From: Pseudoselenomonas ruminantium
GTDB lineage: Bacteria > Bacillota > Negativicutes > Selenomonadales > Selenomonadaceae
NCBI GenBank assembly: GCA_015058625.1
Contig: SVCA01000002.1
Span: forward strand, 1 to 64,000
Direction: 5' to 3'
DNA length: 64,000 nucleotides
Shown: in pieces, positions 9,048 to 20,773 of the stretch
Position numbering within the stretch: the stretch's first letter is position 1
How the letters are laid out: every line of letters begins with the position of its first letter
Notes under the pieces: model-generated
What the model was told of the DNA's origin: nothing
The model's database searches: none
Seen by the model: the letters and a program-made list of their open reading frames with translations, nothing else
Made by a program: the position numbers and the translations under genes

Positions 9048-10664
9048 TCAGTCCAGTTCCTTGTAAGTGAAATAATCAAAGTCAGCAGGAAGGGCAGTGC
9101 CGGTAATATCGATGGCATTTATGCCGACGAAAGCACCGGTGAAGAAGCCGCCGCCGCGCACATAGTCATCGGAGAGTTTCCAGCTGGCCAGTTCGATGGG
9201 CAGGGTGTGGAAGTTTTCGCCATCAAAGGAATAAGCGTATTGATAGGTTCTGCCGCGCACGGATACCTTGAAGTGGACGGTTTCGACTTCGTCGGGAATG
9301 GGGATTTCTGCTCCGGCAAGCGGCATGGAGAAGGTGCCATTGTCGGCTATGACTAAGTCGATGATACGGCCTTTTTCTTCGTTCCAGGTCACATGGATGC
9401 TGGACCAGTTTTCCGTATTGTAGTAGCAGGTAAGACCAGCCATCTGCTGGAAGGAATTCGGGGAAAATTCCACGCTGGTTCCGGCATCGAAGTTGAAGGA
9501 CTGCCAGCGGCGGGCGACATGGGCCTGGGTGAATTTGGACTGCAGGGATTCGCGGCCGTACAGGCGCAGGAAGCCGGGGCGGGCGGTGAGACTGCCCAAA
9601 TGCTCGCTGAAGGGGATGCGCAGCGTTTGGAAGTTGATGTTTAAGGTATCCTTATCGAAGTCATCGCGTTCTGCGTAAGTTGGTGCCCATTCCTGCTGGG
9701 GAAGGTCGGGGGCTTCGACTTCTAGGGAACCCTGCTGACCGCCGACGACTACCGGCCAGCCGTCCTGCCATTCGATTTTTTGGATGGCGGTTTCTCTGCC
9801 CAGCGGACAGAAGGCGTGCTGCTCACGTTCGCGGCTGGGGAAGCCGGCGGGAGCAGGCAGGGGCCTGCCGGTCAGGTGGGCTAAGTACCACTGGCCGTTT
9901 TGGGTTTCGACTAGTGATGCATGACCGCATTTTTGTAGGGGATTATGAACTTCCTTCCAAGCGGACAGCAGGGGATAGTCCGGCTGGATTTCATAGGGCC
10001 CGTGGATATTCTGGCTGCGGGCGATGGTTTCAGAATGCTGATACGTCGTGCCGCCTTCAGCCGTCATGAGGTAATACATATCGTTGATATAGTAAAGGTG
10101 GGGACCTTCGGTATAGGCAATATCGGTGCCCTTATAGATGATTTCCGGCTTGCCGATGAGTTTTTCTTCGGCTGTGGAATATTCCTGCAGGGCAATGCCG
10201 TAGAAATTATGATGGTAGACGCGCTGATCCCAGTACATATTGACCAGATATTTTTTGCCGCTGGGGTCATGGAACAGGGAGGCATCAAAGCCAGCACCGT
10301 TCAGGAGTACCGGTTTTGACCAGGGGCCGTGAATGTCTTCGGCGGTGGTCAGGTAGTTATGGCAATCCTTCCACATGCCGTCTACGACCTTTACATCGGT
10401 GTAAATGAGCCAGAACTTGCCATCGGCATAGGAAAGGTCTGGTGCCCAGATGCCGCCGGAATCCGGATTGCCTTTCATATCCAGAAATTCCGTGGTGGAA
10501 AGGGGATGGGTAACGAGGTGCCAATGCACCAAATCCTTGGAATGATGAATCTGCACACCGGGGAACCACTCAAAGGTGGAGGTGGCAATATAGTAGTCAT
10601 CGCCTGCCCGGACAATGCTGGGGTCAGGGTTGAACCCTTTTAATATGGGATTTTGAATGTTCAT
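9048..10664 (-). CDS. xsa: GH43 beta-xylosidase / alpha-L-arabinofuranosidase
   Basis: Hydrolyses xylo-oligosaccharides to xylose and also removes arabinofuranose, with inversion. 538 residues, the exact length of the S. ruminantium enzyme (SXA/Xsa), and the sequence reads as nearly the same protein. The N-terminal five-bladed propeller carries the general base Asp14 (GFNPDPS), the pKa-modulating Asp in GAGFDASLF and the general acid Glu in YTEGPHLYY (near 186). The C-terminal beta-sandwich (DUF1349-like, from about 330) closes the active site. There is no signal peptide, so it acts on imported oligosaccharides, which fits the upstream symporter gene. ATG follows TTGGAGA. Confidence 0.96.
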   Translation of the reverse strand: MNIQNPILKGFNPDPSIVRAGDDYYIATSTFEWFPGVQIHHSKDLVHWHLVTHPLSTTEFLDMKGNPDSGGIWAPDLSYADGKFWLIYTDVKVVDGMWKDCHNYLTTAEDIHGPWSKPVLLNGAGFDASLFHDPSGKKYLVNMYWDQRVYHHNFYGIALQEYSTAEEKLIGKPEIIYKGTDIAYTEGPHLYYINDMYYLMTAEGGTTYQHSETIARSQNIHGPYEIQPDYPLLSAWKEVHNPLQKCGHASLVETQNGQWYLAHLTGRPLPAPAGFPSREREQHAFCPLGRETAIQKIEWQDGWPVVVGGQQGSLEVEAPDLPQQEWAPTYAERDDFDKDTLNINFQTLRIPFSEHLGSLTARPGFLRLYGRESLQSKFTQAHVARRWQSFNFDAGTSVEFSPNSFQQMAGLTCYYNTENWSSIHVTWNEEKGRIIDLVIADNGTFSMPLAGAEIPIPDEVETVHFKVSVRGRTYQYAYSFDGENFHTLPIELASWKLSDDYVRGGGFFTGAFVGINAIDITGTALPADFDYFTYKELD

Positions 10665-10691
10665 GTTGAAGTCTCCAATCTAAGCACGTTT

Positions 10692-12107
10692 TTACAAGGT
10701 GCTGCTAGCCAGCTGACCTTCTTCTGCGGAATGGCTTTCCTGTTGGTGACGCTGCTCCAGTTCAGTGATGATTTGATGATAGCGCTTGTCGTCAAGACCA
10801 TAGAAGCAGATGTCGATAAAGGCCAGAGCCAAAAAGAGGATGGGGATGATGGTCGTGGTGAGAAGAATGCCTTCCAGAGCTTCCGGTGTCTGCACCTGAT
10901 TGGCCACATAACCGAAGCGGGCCAGCATAAAGCCGGGGACGATGCCGCCGAGCGCCAGACCAAATTTGAAGAAGAAACCGATGATGGCATAAATCATGCC
11001 GCTCAGGCGTTTGCCGGTTTTGTATTCGCCGTATTCGATGGTTTCCGGAATCAGGGCCCACATAAAGCCGCCAGCGACGATGATGCCGCAGGAGCCGATG
11101 AAGCGGGCAACCATGATTGCCGTGATGTTTTCGGCAGGTACAACATAGGTAACGGCACAGCCGATAATACCAAGTGCCAGGGAAATGCGCAAGAGGTTAA
11201 TCTTGCCGACTAATTTATTGAACGTGGGGACGAGGGGGAGCAGGAAAAATGCGGGGAGGGTACCGATGAGGCCGTACCACTGAATGAGGTCAGGGCGGTT
11301 GCAGTTATAGGTGACGAAGTAGGTGCCGATGGAGTTCATTACGGCCATCATGCCAAAGAGAATGATGAAGAACAGGCTCAGGACAACCAGGGGACGGTTT
11401 ACCTTGAACTGTTTGAACACATCGACGAAGCGGAGCTTTTCATCATTGGAGGGGTCAATCTGAATGCGCTCCTTAGTCTGGGAGAAGCAGTAGAGCAGCA
11501 AGAGGGCGCCGATTACACTGTAGAGGCCCATGGTTACCTGCCAGCCAAAGCGGGATTCCTCACCGGTATAGCTGCCGGAAATCATGGTGACGAGAACGGG
11601 GATGCCAAAGGAAACAATAAGACCGCCTAAGTTGGCGCAGAGCATGCGGATGGAGGTCATGCTCACGACTTCCTTGTTGTCACGGGTCATAGCGGCAGTT
11701 AGCGCACCATAGGGGATATTGATGGTGGTGTATACCAACGACAGGCCGATGTAAGTCGCATAAGCATAGAGAATGCTGGCTCCTTCAGACAGTGCCGGGG
11801 TGCTGAAGCAGAGAATGCCTAGCACCGCAAAGGGGAATGCACCGTAGAGGAGATAGGGACGGAACTTGCCGTACTTAAATGTATGCTTATCGACGAAGGT
11901 GCCGACAATGGGGTCAACAATGGCATCCATTACGCGGACCACTAAAAACATGGTCGCAACAATTTCGGCGGGCAGTCCATAGACGTTGGTGTAGAAAAAC
12001 AGCAGATAACTGCAGACTGTGGTGTAGATGAGATTGCAGGCCAAATCGCCCATGGCGTAACCTGTTTTTTCCCGCATGGTCAGTTTGTAATTTTTCAATG
12101 CATCCAT
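10692..12107 (-). CDS. GPH-family sugar:cation symporter
   Basis: 471-residue integral membrane protein of the glycoside-pentoside-hexuronide:cation symporter family. Signs are MREKTGYAMGDLACNLIY at the N-terminus and DAIVDPIVGTFVDKHTFKYGKFRPYLL in the first cytoplasmic loop, with about 12 hydrophobic segments. By context it imports xylose or xylo-oligosaccharides for the intracellular xylosidase. I start it at the internal Met (12107) because AAAGGAG lies 8 bases upstream; the longer frame to 12146 would abut the previous stop codon. The C-terminal tail is Gln/Glu-rich and cytoplasmic. Confidence 0.9.
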   Translation of the reverse strand: MDALKNYKLTMREKTGYAMGDLACNLIYTTVCSYLLFFYTNVYGLPAEIVATMFLVVRVMDAIVDPIVGTFVDKHTFKYGKFRPYLLYGAFPFAVLGILCFSTPALSEGASILYAYATYIGLSLVYTTINIPYGALTAAMTRDNKEVVSMTSIRMLCANLGGLIVSFGIPVLVTMISGSYTGEESRFGWQVTMGLYSVIGALLLLYCFSQTKERIQIDPSNDEKLRFVDVFKQFKVNRPLVVLSLFFIILFGMMAVMNSIGTYFVTYNCNRPDLIQWYGLIGTLPAFFLLPLVPTFNKLVGKINLLRISLALGIIGCAVTYVVPAENITAIMVARFIGSCGIIVAGGFMWALIPETIEYGEYKTGKRLSGMIYAIIGFFFKFGLALGGIVPGFMLARFGYVANQVQTPEALEGILLTTTIIPILFLALAFIDICFYGLDDKRYHQIITELEQRHQQESHSAEEGQLASSTL

Positions 12108-12146
12108 GTAGTGTTCTCCTTTCGTTTTTACAATATATTCATCCAT

Positions 12147-12770
12147 TTACAAAGAGAGGTTCTCGCCTTTCAGGCCAATCCAGGCGCCGGATTTATCCAG
12201 ACCGCTTTCTTCATGGGCGATAAGCCATTTGTTTTCGGCAAAGAGCAAACGTTCTTCGCCCTGTGCTTTCGTGGTATCTTCGGTAAGTTCCTCATTGGTG
12301 TGTCGCGGCAGAACTACGCCACAGCGGAATTCTTTGCCGTCAACGCCGCAGGGGGCGAAGTGCAGGGTCGTGGCATAGAGCTCCACGGCGGTTCCGGCAG
12401 GTACCAAAAAGCATTCGACGTTTTCCGTATCATAGGTATAATCGTTTAGGTCAATATCTTGCTGGAGTCCGACCATCAGGACAAGGTCGGTGGCGGCAAT
12501 GTCGATTTCCGAGCTGCGATGATATTCCAAGGCATTGAGTTTGTTGTTCCAGCCGCTGCAATGACCAAATTCTACCGGCATCTGGCCGTAAACGACATTT
12601 TCCATGGTCTGGTAAAGGGGGAGTTGTTCAAATTCAGCTACTGACGGTTCGTAAACCACTTCGCCCTGTGCCGTTACGGGATGGGCATTGATGGCGTTTA
12701 CGAAATCCTGCGTATCGACATCCAAAACGCGGCCATAGATATGGAATTCTTTATCCATTACTGTTTTCAC
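12147..12770 (-). CDS. DUF4867 family protein
   Basis: 207 residues, recognisable as the DUF4867 family often found in sugar-utilisation operons of Firmicutes. It looks like a cupin-type beta-sandwich: FGHCSGWNNKLNALEYHRSSEIDIA followed by YDTENVECFLVPAGTAVELYATTLHFAP resembles the two cupin motifs, with His and Glu ligands. That would suit a sugar-binding or sugar-isomerising metal site, but no function is established that I know of. It starts with GTG 10 bases after AAGGAAG and lies between xylulokinase and the symporter, so it is expressed with them. Confidence 0.75.
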   Translation of the reverse strand: MKTVMDKEFHIYGRVLDVDTQDFVNAINAHPVTAQGEVVYEPSVAEFEQLPLYQTMENVVYGQMPVEFGHCSGWNNKLNALEYHRSSEIDIAATDLVLMVGLQQDIDLNDYTYDTENVECFLVPAGTAVELYATTLHFAPCGVDGKEFRCGVVLPRHTNEELTEDTTKAQGEERLLFAENKWLIAHEESGLDKSGAWIGLKGENLSL

Positions 12771-12788
12771 GGTTTACACACTTCCTTT

Positions 12789-14282
12789 TTATAATGATGA
12801 TAAATCTTTGTAACATTCTTTGAGTTGGTCATAAAGTTTGTTGTAGAGCTTATGTACCTTGCCATAATATTCATGGGCATCCGGTTTTGGCTGGCAGACC
12901 GAAGCAGTACCGACAAATCTCCGGCAGGCCGTGGGTACATCCTCATAGATACCGGCCGCAACGCCTGCTAAAATGGCAGCACCCAAAACAGCTCCGCCGC
13001 CTTCGCCGCCTACTTTCACCGGGCAGCCATACATATTGGCCAGCATCTGCCGCCACAGGGGACTCTTGCTGCCGCCGCCGCAGGCCATCATATCCTTGAC
13101 TTTGATGTTCATTTCCTGCAAAATGTTCCAGCAGTCGAGCAGGGAGAAGCTTACGCCTTCCATGACGGCCCGCAGCATATCAGCACGCTTGTGCATAGCA
13201 GAAAGGCCGAAGAATACACCGCGACAGTCCGGATTGAGGTGCGGTGTGCGCTCACCCATAAGATAGGGAAGATAAATCAGGCGGCGGCTGCCACGGGGAA
13301 CGCCGGCAATGGCCTGATTGATGGCATCAAAATCCAGATTTTCTGCTAAGTTTTCCCGGAACCACTTCAGGGAAAGGCCGGCTGCCTGCGTAACGCCCAT
13401 GACATGCCAGCAGCCCGGCACAGCGCAGCAGAAGGTGTGTACCCGGCCCTGCGGGTCGATGACGGGGTCGTTGGTATGGGCAAAAACCACACCGCTCGTG
13501 CCGATGGTGGTAAAGGCTTTGCCTTCTTCCACAATGCCTGTGCCAACTGCCGCGGCAGCATTGTCACCAGCGCCGCCGGCGACAACGCAGTTCACGGAAA
13601 GGCCGGTTCGCTGGGCAAATTCTGTAGAGATATGTCCGGTGACTTCGGGAGATTCAAAGACCTTGGGCAGAAGTCCTTCGTCAATGTCAAGCTTTTCCAG
13701 GATTTCCTTTGACCAGCAGCGGTTAGGGACATCTAACAGCTGCATGCCGCTAGCATCGGAAACTTCCGTGGCATATTCGCCGGTCATCACAAAGCGTACA
13801 TAATCCTTGGGGAGCAGGATGTGACGGCAGTTGGCGTAATTTTTCGGCTCGTGGTTGCGCACCCAGAGAATCTTGGAAGCGGTAAAGCCGGTAAGTGCTG
13901 GATTTGCGGTAATTTCGATAAGCCGCTTAGCACCGACTTTAGCGGTGATTTCCTCGCATTCGGCAGCGGTTCTTTGGTCACACCAGATGATGGCCGGCCG
14001 GGTGACTTCGTTGGCTTCATTGAGCATCACCAGGCCATGCATTTGTCCGGAAAGGCCGATGCCTTTTATGTCTTCGGCATTTACCCGGCTCTTGGCAATG
14101 ACTTCGCGGATGGTACTGGCCGCGGCTTCTTCCCAGTCTTGGGGATTTTGTTCGGCCCAGCCGTTTTGCGGCTGATACAAGGGGTAGTCAGCAGAAGCTT
14201 CGGCAACCGGACGGCACTCCTCATCATAGAGCACGGTCTTGGTAGCAGAGGTTCCTACGTCTACACCAATCAAGTAATTCAT
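12789..14282 (-). CDS. xylB: Xylulokinase
   Basis: Phosphorylates D-xylulose to xylulose 5-phosphate for the pentose phosphate pathway. 497 residues of the FGGY kinase family: phosphate-binding GVDVGTSATKTVLYD at the N-terminus, GLSGQMHGLVML and WCDQRTAAEC for the sugar site, the catalytic Asp in GAGDNAAAAVG, and the C-terminal ATP motif ACGGGSKSPLWRQMLAN. First gene of the minus-strand operon. The leader contains operator O1 and a TTGATT/TATATT promoter. ATG follows AGGAGG. Confidence 0.93.
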   Translation of the reverse strand: MNYLIGVDVGTSATKTVLYDEECRPVAEASADYPLYQPQNGWAEQNPQDWEEAAASTIREVIAKSRVNAEDIKGIGLSGQMHGLVMLNEANEVTRPAIIWCDQRTAAECEEITAKVGAKRLIEITANPALTGFTASKILWVRNHEPKNYANCRHILLPKDYVRFVMTGEYATEVSDASGMQLLDVPNRCWSKEILEKLDIDEGLLPKVFESPEVTGHISTEFAQRTGLSVNCVVAGGAGDNAAAAVGTGIVEEGKAFTTIGTSGVVFAHTNDPVIDPQGRVHTFCCAVPGCWHVMGVTQAAGLSLKWFRENLAENLDFDAINQAIAGVPRGSRRLIYLPYLMGERTPHLNPDCRGVFFGLSAMHKRADMLRAVMEGVSFSLLDCWNILQEMNIKVKDMMACGGGSKSPLWRQMLANMYGCPVKVGGEGGGAVLGAAILAGVAAGIYEDVPTACRRFVGTASVCQPKPDAHEYYGKVHKLYNKLYDQLKECYKDLSSL

Positions 14283-14319
14283 TTCAAGTTCCTCCTAAAA
14301 TGGTTCTATGTTCGCCTAA

Positions 14320-14337
14320 TGCGTGCTTGTGCACGCA
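14320..14337. promoter_or_regulatory. Operator O1 (LacI-type)
   Basis: TGCGTGCTTGTGCACGCA, a 6-4-6 palindrome (GCGTGC / GCACGC). It is the exact reverse complement of O2 over 16 bases and lies just after the xylB-side transcription start. Confidence 0.8.
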
Positions 14338-14529
14338 AAATCACTGTAATCAATATAGCACAGGATGAAACAAGAATCAATACTTTTTGCGCGACAATTT
14401 TTTATTTTATGTGACGTTAGAAAAAAGCACTAATAATATTAAACTGAGAAAATGTTTTTATCGACCAATAAAAATCAAAATAAAACGATTGACAAGCAAA
14501 TCTTATGGTGCTATGCTTTGTATGTGGTT

Positions 14530-14547
14530 GGCGTGCACAAGCACGCA
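14530..14547. promoter_or_regulatory. Operator O2 (LacI-type)
   Basis: GGCGTGCACAAGCACGCA, the reverse complement of O1 over 16 bases. It covers about +7 to +24 of the isomerase-side promoter. Centre-to-centre distance from O1 is 210 bp. Confidence 0.8.
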
Positions 14548-14601
14548 AGACCGCTTTACATTCCATCCAAATCATTATGTGTGAAAAAGGAGCGCTTGAA
14601 C

Positions 14602-16098
14602 ATGAGTAAGCTGACGAACATCCCTTCGGTCAAATGTGGTATTATTTCTGTAAGCCGTGACTGCTTTATTATTTCCTTGTCGGAAAATCGCCGTAAGGCT
14701 ATTGTAGAAGCCTATGGCAAGAAATATGGTGAACTTTATGAAGTACAGAAAACGGTAGAGAATGAAACGGATATGTTAGAGGCTGTGGCAGAAGCCAAGG
14801 AAGCCGGTTGCAATGCACTGGTTGTATTCCTGGGAAACTTCGGCCCGGAAACGCCAGAAACCCTGATTGCCAAAGTATTTGACGGTCCGGTCATGTATGT
14901 GGCTGCAGCAGAGGAAACGGGCAAGAATCTCATCAATGGCCGTGGTGATGCGTACTGCGGTATGCTCAACTGCTCCTATAATCTGGGCCTGCGTCATCTG
15001 AAAGCCTTTATCCCGGAATATCCCGTAGGAACGGCTGCGGAACTGGCGCAGATGATTGCGGAATTCCAGCCGGTAGCACGCACGCTCCTGGGCCTGAAAG
15101 ACCTCAAAATCATTACCTTTGGCCCGCGTCCGCAGGATTTCTTTGCCTGCAATGCGCCGATTCAGCCGCTCTATGACCTCGGTGTGGAAATCGAGGAGAA
15201 TTCGGAGCTGGATTTGCTGGTGGCTTATCGTGCTCATCAAGATGACCCGCGCATTAAAGAAGTGGCGGATGATATGGCTAAGGAACTTGGCCAGGAGGGC
15301 AATCCCTATCCGGAGATGCTGCCCCGCATGGCACAGTTTGAACTGACACTCCTGGATTGGGCGGAAGAACACAAAGGTGCCCGCAAGTATGTAGCCTTTG
15401 CCGATAAGTGCTGGCCTGCCTTCCCGAAGGAATTCGGTTTTGAACCCTGCTATGTCAACAGCCGTATGGTCAGCCGTGGCATTCCGGTATCCTGCGAAGT
15501 GGATATCTATGGTGCGCTCAGTGAATACATTGGCCTCTGTGTCAGTGGCGATGCGGTTACGTTACTCGATATCAATAACTCCGTGCCGAAGGATATGTAT
15601 GAGGAAGCGATTAAACCGTTGGGCAAGTATCAGCTGGAAGATACCTTCATGGGCTTCCATTGCGGCAATACGCCGCTCTGCAAACTGCGTAAGGGCGGCG
15701 TGAAATATCAGCTCATTCAGAACCGTCTGCTCGAAAACGGCGGCACGCCGGACTTTACGCGCGGCACGCTCGAAGGAGATATCGCCGATGGCGACATCAC
15801 GTTCTTCCGTCTGCAGAGCACCTCAGACGGTCAGCTTAAGGCCTATATTGCCCAGGGTGAAATCCTGCCGGCAGCCACCAACTCCTTTGGCGGCATTGGC
15901 ATCTTCGCCATTCCGGAAATGGGCCGCTTCTATCGTCATGTGCTCATTGAAAAGCGTTTCCCGCATCATGGCGCAGTAGCTTTCGGTCATTATGGCAAGG
16001 CTATCTATGATGTACTCAGTTATCTTGGCGTTGCGGATATTTCCTACAACCAGCCTGCGGGCAATCTCTATCCCACGGAAAATCCCTTCCATAAATAA
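14602..16098 (+). CDS. L-fucose-isomerase-related protein (COG2407), candidate pentose isomerase
   Basis: 498 residues of the family that includes L-fucose and L-arabinose isomerases, shorter than classical FucI (about 590). Visible segments are the alpha/beta start VKCGIISVSRDCFI, LVVFLGNFGPETPE, the central FADKCWPAFPKEFGFEPC and SRGIPVSCEVDIYGALSEYI (metal-ligand region in FucI relatives), GFHCGNTPLCKL, and C-terminal RFPHHGAVAFGHYGKAI. It is divergent from xylB and shares its operators, and no XylA is visible, so it may supply the aldose-ketose step for xylose or arabinose. That role is inferred. ATG at 14602 follows AAAAAGGAG; the longer frame starting at 14452 covers the promoter and is wrong. 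Confidence 0.85.
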   Translation: MSKLTNIPSVKCGIISVSRDCFIISLSENRRKAIVEAYGKKYGELYEVQKTVENETDMLEAVAEAKEAGCNALVVFLGNFGPETPETLIAKVFDGPVMYVAAAEETGKNLINGRGDAYCGMLNCSYNLGLRHLKAFIPEYPVGTAAELAQMIAEFQPVARTLLGLKDLKIITFGPRPQDFFACNAPIQPLYDLGVEIEENSELDLLVAYRAHQDDPRIKEVADDMAKELGQEGNPYPEMLPRMAQFELTLLDWAEEHKGARKYVAFADKCWPAFPKEFGFEPCYVNSRMVSRGIPVSCEVDIYGALSEYIGLCVSGDAVTLLDINNSVPKDMYEEAIKPLGKYQLEDTFMGFHCGNTPLCKLRKGGVKYQLIQNRLLENGGTPDFTRGTLEGDIADGDITFFRLQSTSDGQLKAYIAQGEILPAATNSFGGIGIFAIPEMGRFYRHVLIEKRFPHHGAVAFGHYGKAIYDVLSYLGVADISYNQPAGNLYPTENPFHK

Positions 16099-16125
16099 TA
16101 GATAAACAACAATTAATCCCCTTTG

Positions 16126-16168
16126 GCGGTTGGACTGTGTCTTTATCAGCAGTTCAGCCGCTTTTTTT
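16126..16168 (+). terminator. Intrinsic terminator before secA
   Basis: Stem GCGGTTGGACTG / CAGTTCAGCCGC with seven T after it. It ends the isomerase transcript. Confidence 0.85.
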
Positions 16169-16252
16169 ATAAGCTGGCCTTAATTGACTTATGTACCTGT
16201 CTTTGTTAATATTGTAAGGTAGGTTTATTTTTAATGTTAGGAGTGATTTTGT

Positions 16253-18856
<2,604 letters not shown>

Positions 18857-18899
18857 TGGTGATGTTTCACAGGCTACAAATGAGGTGTGAAAGGAAAAC

Positions 18900-20006
18900 A
18901 TGTTAGAAGATTTGAAACCCCGGTTAGGCGAATTAAAGGAAAAACTGGACAATATGGGCAATTCTTTGGAAATTCCCGTGAAGGAAGAAAAAATCGCCGA
19001 GCTGGAATATAAGATGGGGGAACCCACCTTTTGGGATGATGCGGAAGCAGCGCAGAAACTCAATCAGGAACTGGCGGACTTAAAATCCAGCGTGGATAAG
19101 TATAAGTCCCTGGTGTCCAAGCATGAGGATGCAGAAACCTTGCTGGAAATGGGCCTCGAAGAAGATGACCCCAGCATGGAAGATGATGTAAAAGCCGAAC
19201 TGGATGCTGTAGCAGAAGGCCTCGAAGCCCTGCAGCTTGAAGTCCTGCTCTCCGGCCCCTATGATGGCAACAACGCCATTTTGACGTTGCATGCCGGTGC
19301 GGGCGGAACGGAAGCTCAGGACTGGACGCAGATGCTTCTGCGCATGTATGGCCGCTGGGCAGAGCGCCATGGCTTCACCGTGGAGACGGCCGATTTGCTG
19401 CCCGGTGATGAAGCGGGCGTCAAATCCGCTACGCTCTTTATCAAGGGCCATAACGCCTATGGCTTCCTGAAATCGGAAAAAGGTGTACACCGTCTCGTGC
19501 GCATCTCGCCCTTTGATGCCAATGCCCGCCGTCATACGTCGTTCTCGGCTTGCGATATCATGCCGGAAATCGACGATGCAGTGGAAGTGGACATCAATAT
19601 GGCTGATGTGCGTGTGGATACCTACCGCGCCTCCGGTGCCGGCGGTCAGCACATCAACAAGACGTCTTCGGCTGTACGTATGACCCATGAGCCTACGGGC
19701 ATCGTGGTGCAGTGCCAGAACGAGCGTTCCCAGCTCCAGAACCGCGAGCAGTGCCTCAAAATGCTCCGCGCCAAGCTCTTTGAACTGGAAATGGAGAAGA
19801 AGGAAGCAGAGCTGGCTAAATTGGAAGGCGACCAGCAGAACATCGAATGGGGCAGCCAGATTCGCTCCTATGTGTTCCAGCCCTATACCATGGTTAAGGA
19901 CCACCGCACGAGCCAGGAAACCGGTAACGTGCAGGCGGTTATGGACGGGGATATCGACCCCTTCATCCGGGCATTCCTCGCCGCCAAGGCCAATCATGAA
20001 ATTTAA
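18900..20006 (+). CDS. prfB: Peptide chain release factor 2
   Basis: Recognises UGA and UAA stop codons and triggers peptide release. 368 residues. It contains the stop-codon recognition tripeptide SPF in RISPFDANARRH and the catalytic GGQ in SGAGGQHINKTSSAVR. The whole protein is in one frame from the ATG: the programmed UGA frameshift near codon 25 found in many bacteria is absent. Co-transcribed with secA. Confidence 0.96.
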   Translation: MLEDLKPRLGELKEKLDNMGNSLEIPVKEEKIAELEYKMGEPTFWDDAEAAQKLNQELADLKSSVDKYKSLVSKHEDAETLLEMGLEEDDPSMEDDVKAELDAVAEGLEALQLEVLLSGPYDGNNAILTLHAGAGGTEAQDWTQMLLRMYGRWAERHGFTVETADLLPGDEAGVKSATLFIKGHNAYGFLKSEKGVHRLVRISPFDANARRHTSFSACDIMPEIDDAVEVDINMADVRVDTYRASGAGGQHINKTSSAVRMTHEPTGIVVQCQNERSQLQNREQCLKMLRAKLFELEMEKKEAELAKLEGDQQNIEWGSQIRSYVFQPYTMVKDHRTSQETGNVQAVMDGDIDPFIRAFLAAKANHEI

Positions 20007-20012
20007 GTAATG

Positions 20013-20036
20013 AGCCTTCCCCAGTGGGGGAAGGCT
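20013..20036 (+). repeat. Minimal REP-like hairpin AGCCTTCCCC/GGGGAAGGCT
   Basis: Perfect 10-bp inverted repeat between prfB and the next gene. It is the end motif of the larger palindromic element at 39975-40106. Confidence 0.75.
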
Positions 20037-20062
20037 TGTATCATTCAAGGGGGGCACTGATT

Positions 20063-20758
20063 TTGCGAAAGGGCTTGACTATTGCAGGTGCTTTATTCAT
20101 AATAATAATCGTGTTTAGTGAGACATTGCTTCCCTGGCTGGCGCGGGAAACCCTGCAGACCCGCCTGAATGAGCGGCTGGTAACCAGTGATGCCCAGGTG
20201 TCGCTGGACAGCCGTCCGGGAATCTTGCTGGCCTTGGGTGAGATTCAGCATCTTCATGCTGTGGCTCATCAGGCCAAGGTGGGGCAGGTCTATTTCCGGG
20301 AACTTTCCCTTTCCGGGGAAAACGTGCGCCTGAACATAGGCGATTTGCTCAAGGCGGGAAAAGTAGCCCTGAAATCCGCAGACAAACTGGAATTAAAGGG
20401 TGTCGTGGATGAGGAAAACCTTGAGGAAGTCCTGACCCGCAAGCTGGACAAGGTGGAAAATGTGCAGGTCAGCATCTCGCCAACAGGCGTGCTGGCCACC
20501 GCCAATACCAAACTCTTTGGGCGGCTCGTGGATATTGAATTAGAGGGAAATGTAATTGAAGAAAGCGGCTCGCTCTATTTTCAGATGACGCATCTGGCCT
20601 TTAAGAACAGCCGGTTGGGCACAGCCAAGTTAGGCGAGATGTTCGGCAATATTCAGCTGGCTCCGCCGGGGCGGTTGCCTATGGGGATGCAAATCAGCGA
20701 TGTGCAGCAGACAAATGGTGCCATCGTGATTACGGCTAAACGTGAGAATGTGGAATAA
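20063..20758 (+). CDS. DUF2993 (LmeA-like) envelope protein
   Basis: 231 residues with one N-terminal membrane anchor or signal (RKGLTIAGALFIIIIVFSETLLPWL), then a beta-rich domain with the repeated hydrophobic-strand pattern of DUF2993 proteins (VSLDSRPGILLALGEI, VYFRELSLSGENVRL, ANTKLFGRLVDIELEG). Relatives bind lipids at the envelope; the function here is unknown. TTG at 20063 follows a G-rich site AAGGGGGG. It is followed 15 bases later by DUF5693 and csaB, which suggests an envelope-glycan role. Confidence 0.75.
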   Translation: MRKGLTIAGALFIIIIVFSETLLPWLARETLQTRLNERLVTSDAQVSLDSRPGILLALGEIQHLHAVAHQAKVGQVYFRELSLSGENVRLNIGDLLKAGKVALKSADKLELKGVVDEENLEEVLTRKLDKVENVQVSISPTGVLATANTKLFGRLVDIELEGNVIEESGSLYFQMTHLAFKNSRLGTAKLGEMFGNIQLAPPGRLPMGMQISDVQQTNGAIVITAKRENVE

Positions 20759-20773
20759 GGTGGAAAGAGGATA

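Larger units (their letters stand above)
14283..14601. promoter_or_regulatory. Divergent promoter region of the xylose regulon
   Basis: Minus-strand promoter: TTGATT (14380-14375), 17-bp spacer, TATATT (14357-14352). Plus-strand promoter: TTGACA (14489-14494), 17-bp spacer, TATGCT (14512-14517). An operator sits just downstream of each predicted start site. No protein gene is hidden between them. Confidence 0.8.

Noticed and set aside
9680..10643. Several plus-strand open frames opposite the xylosidase gene
   Set aside because: They are reading-frame shadows of a highly conserved GH43 gene with no ribosome sites.
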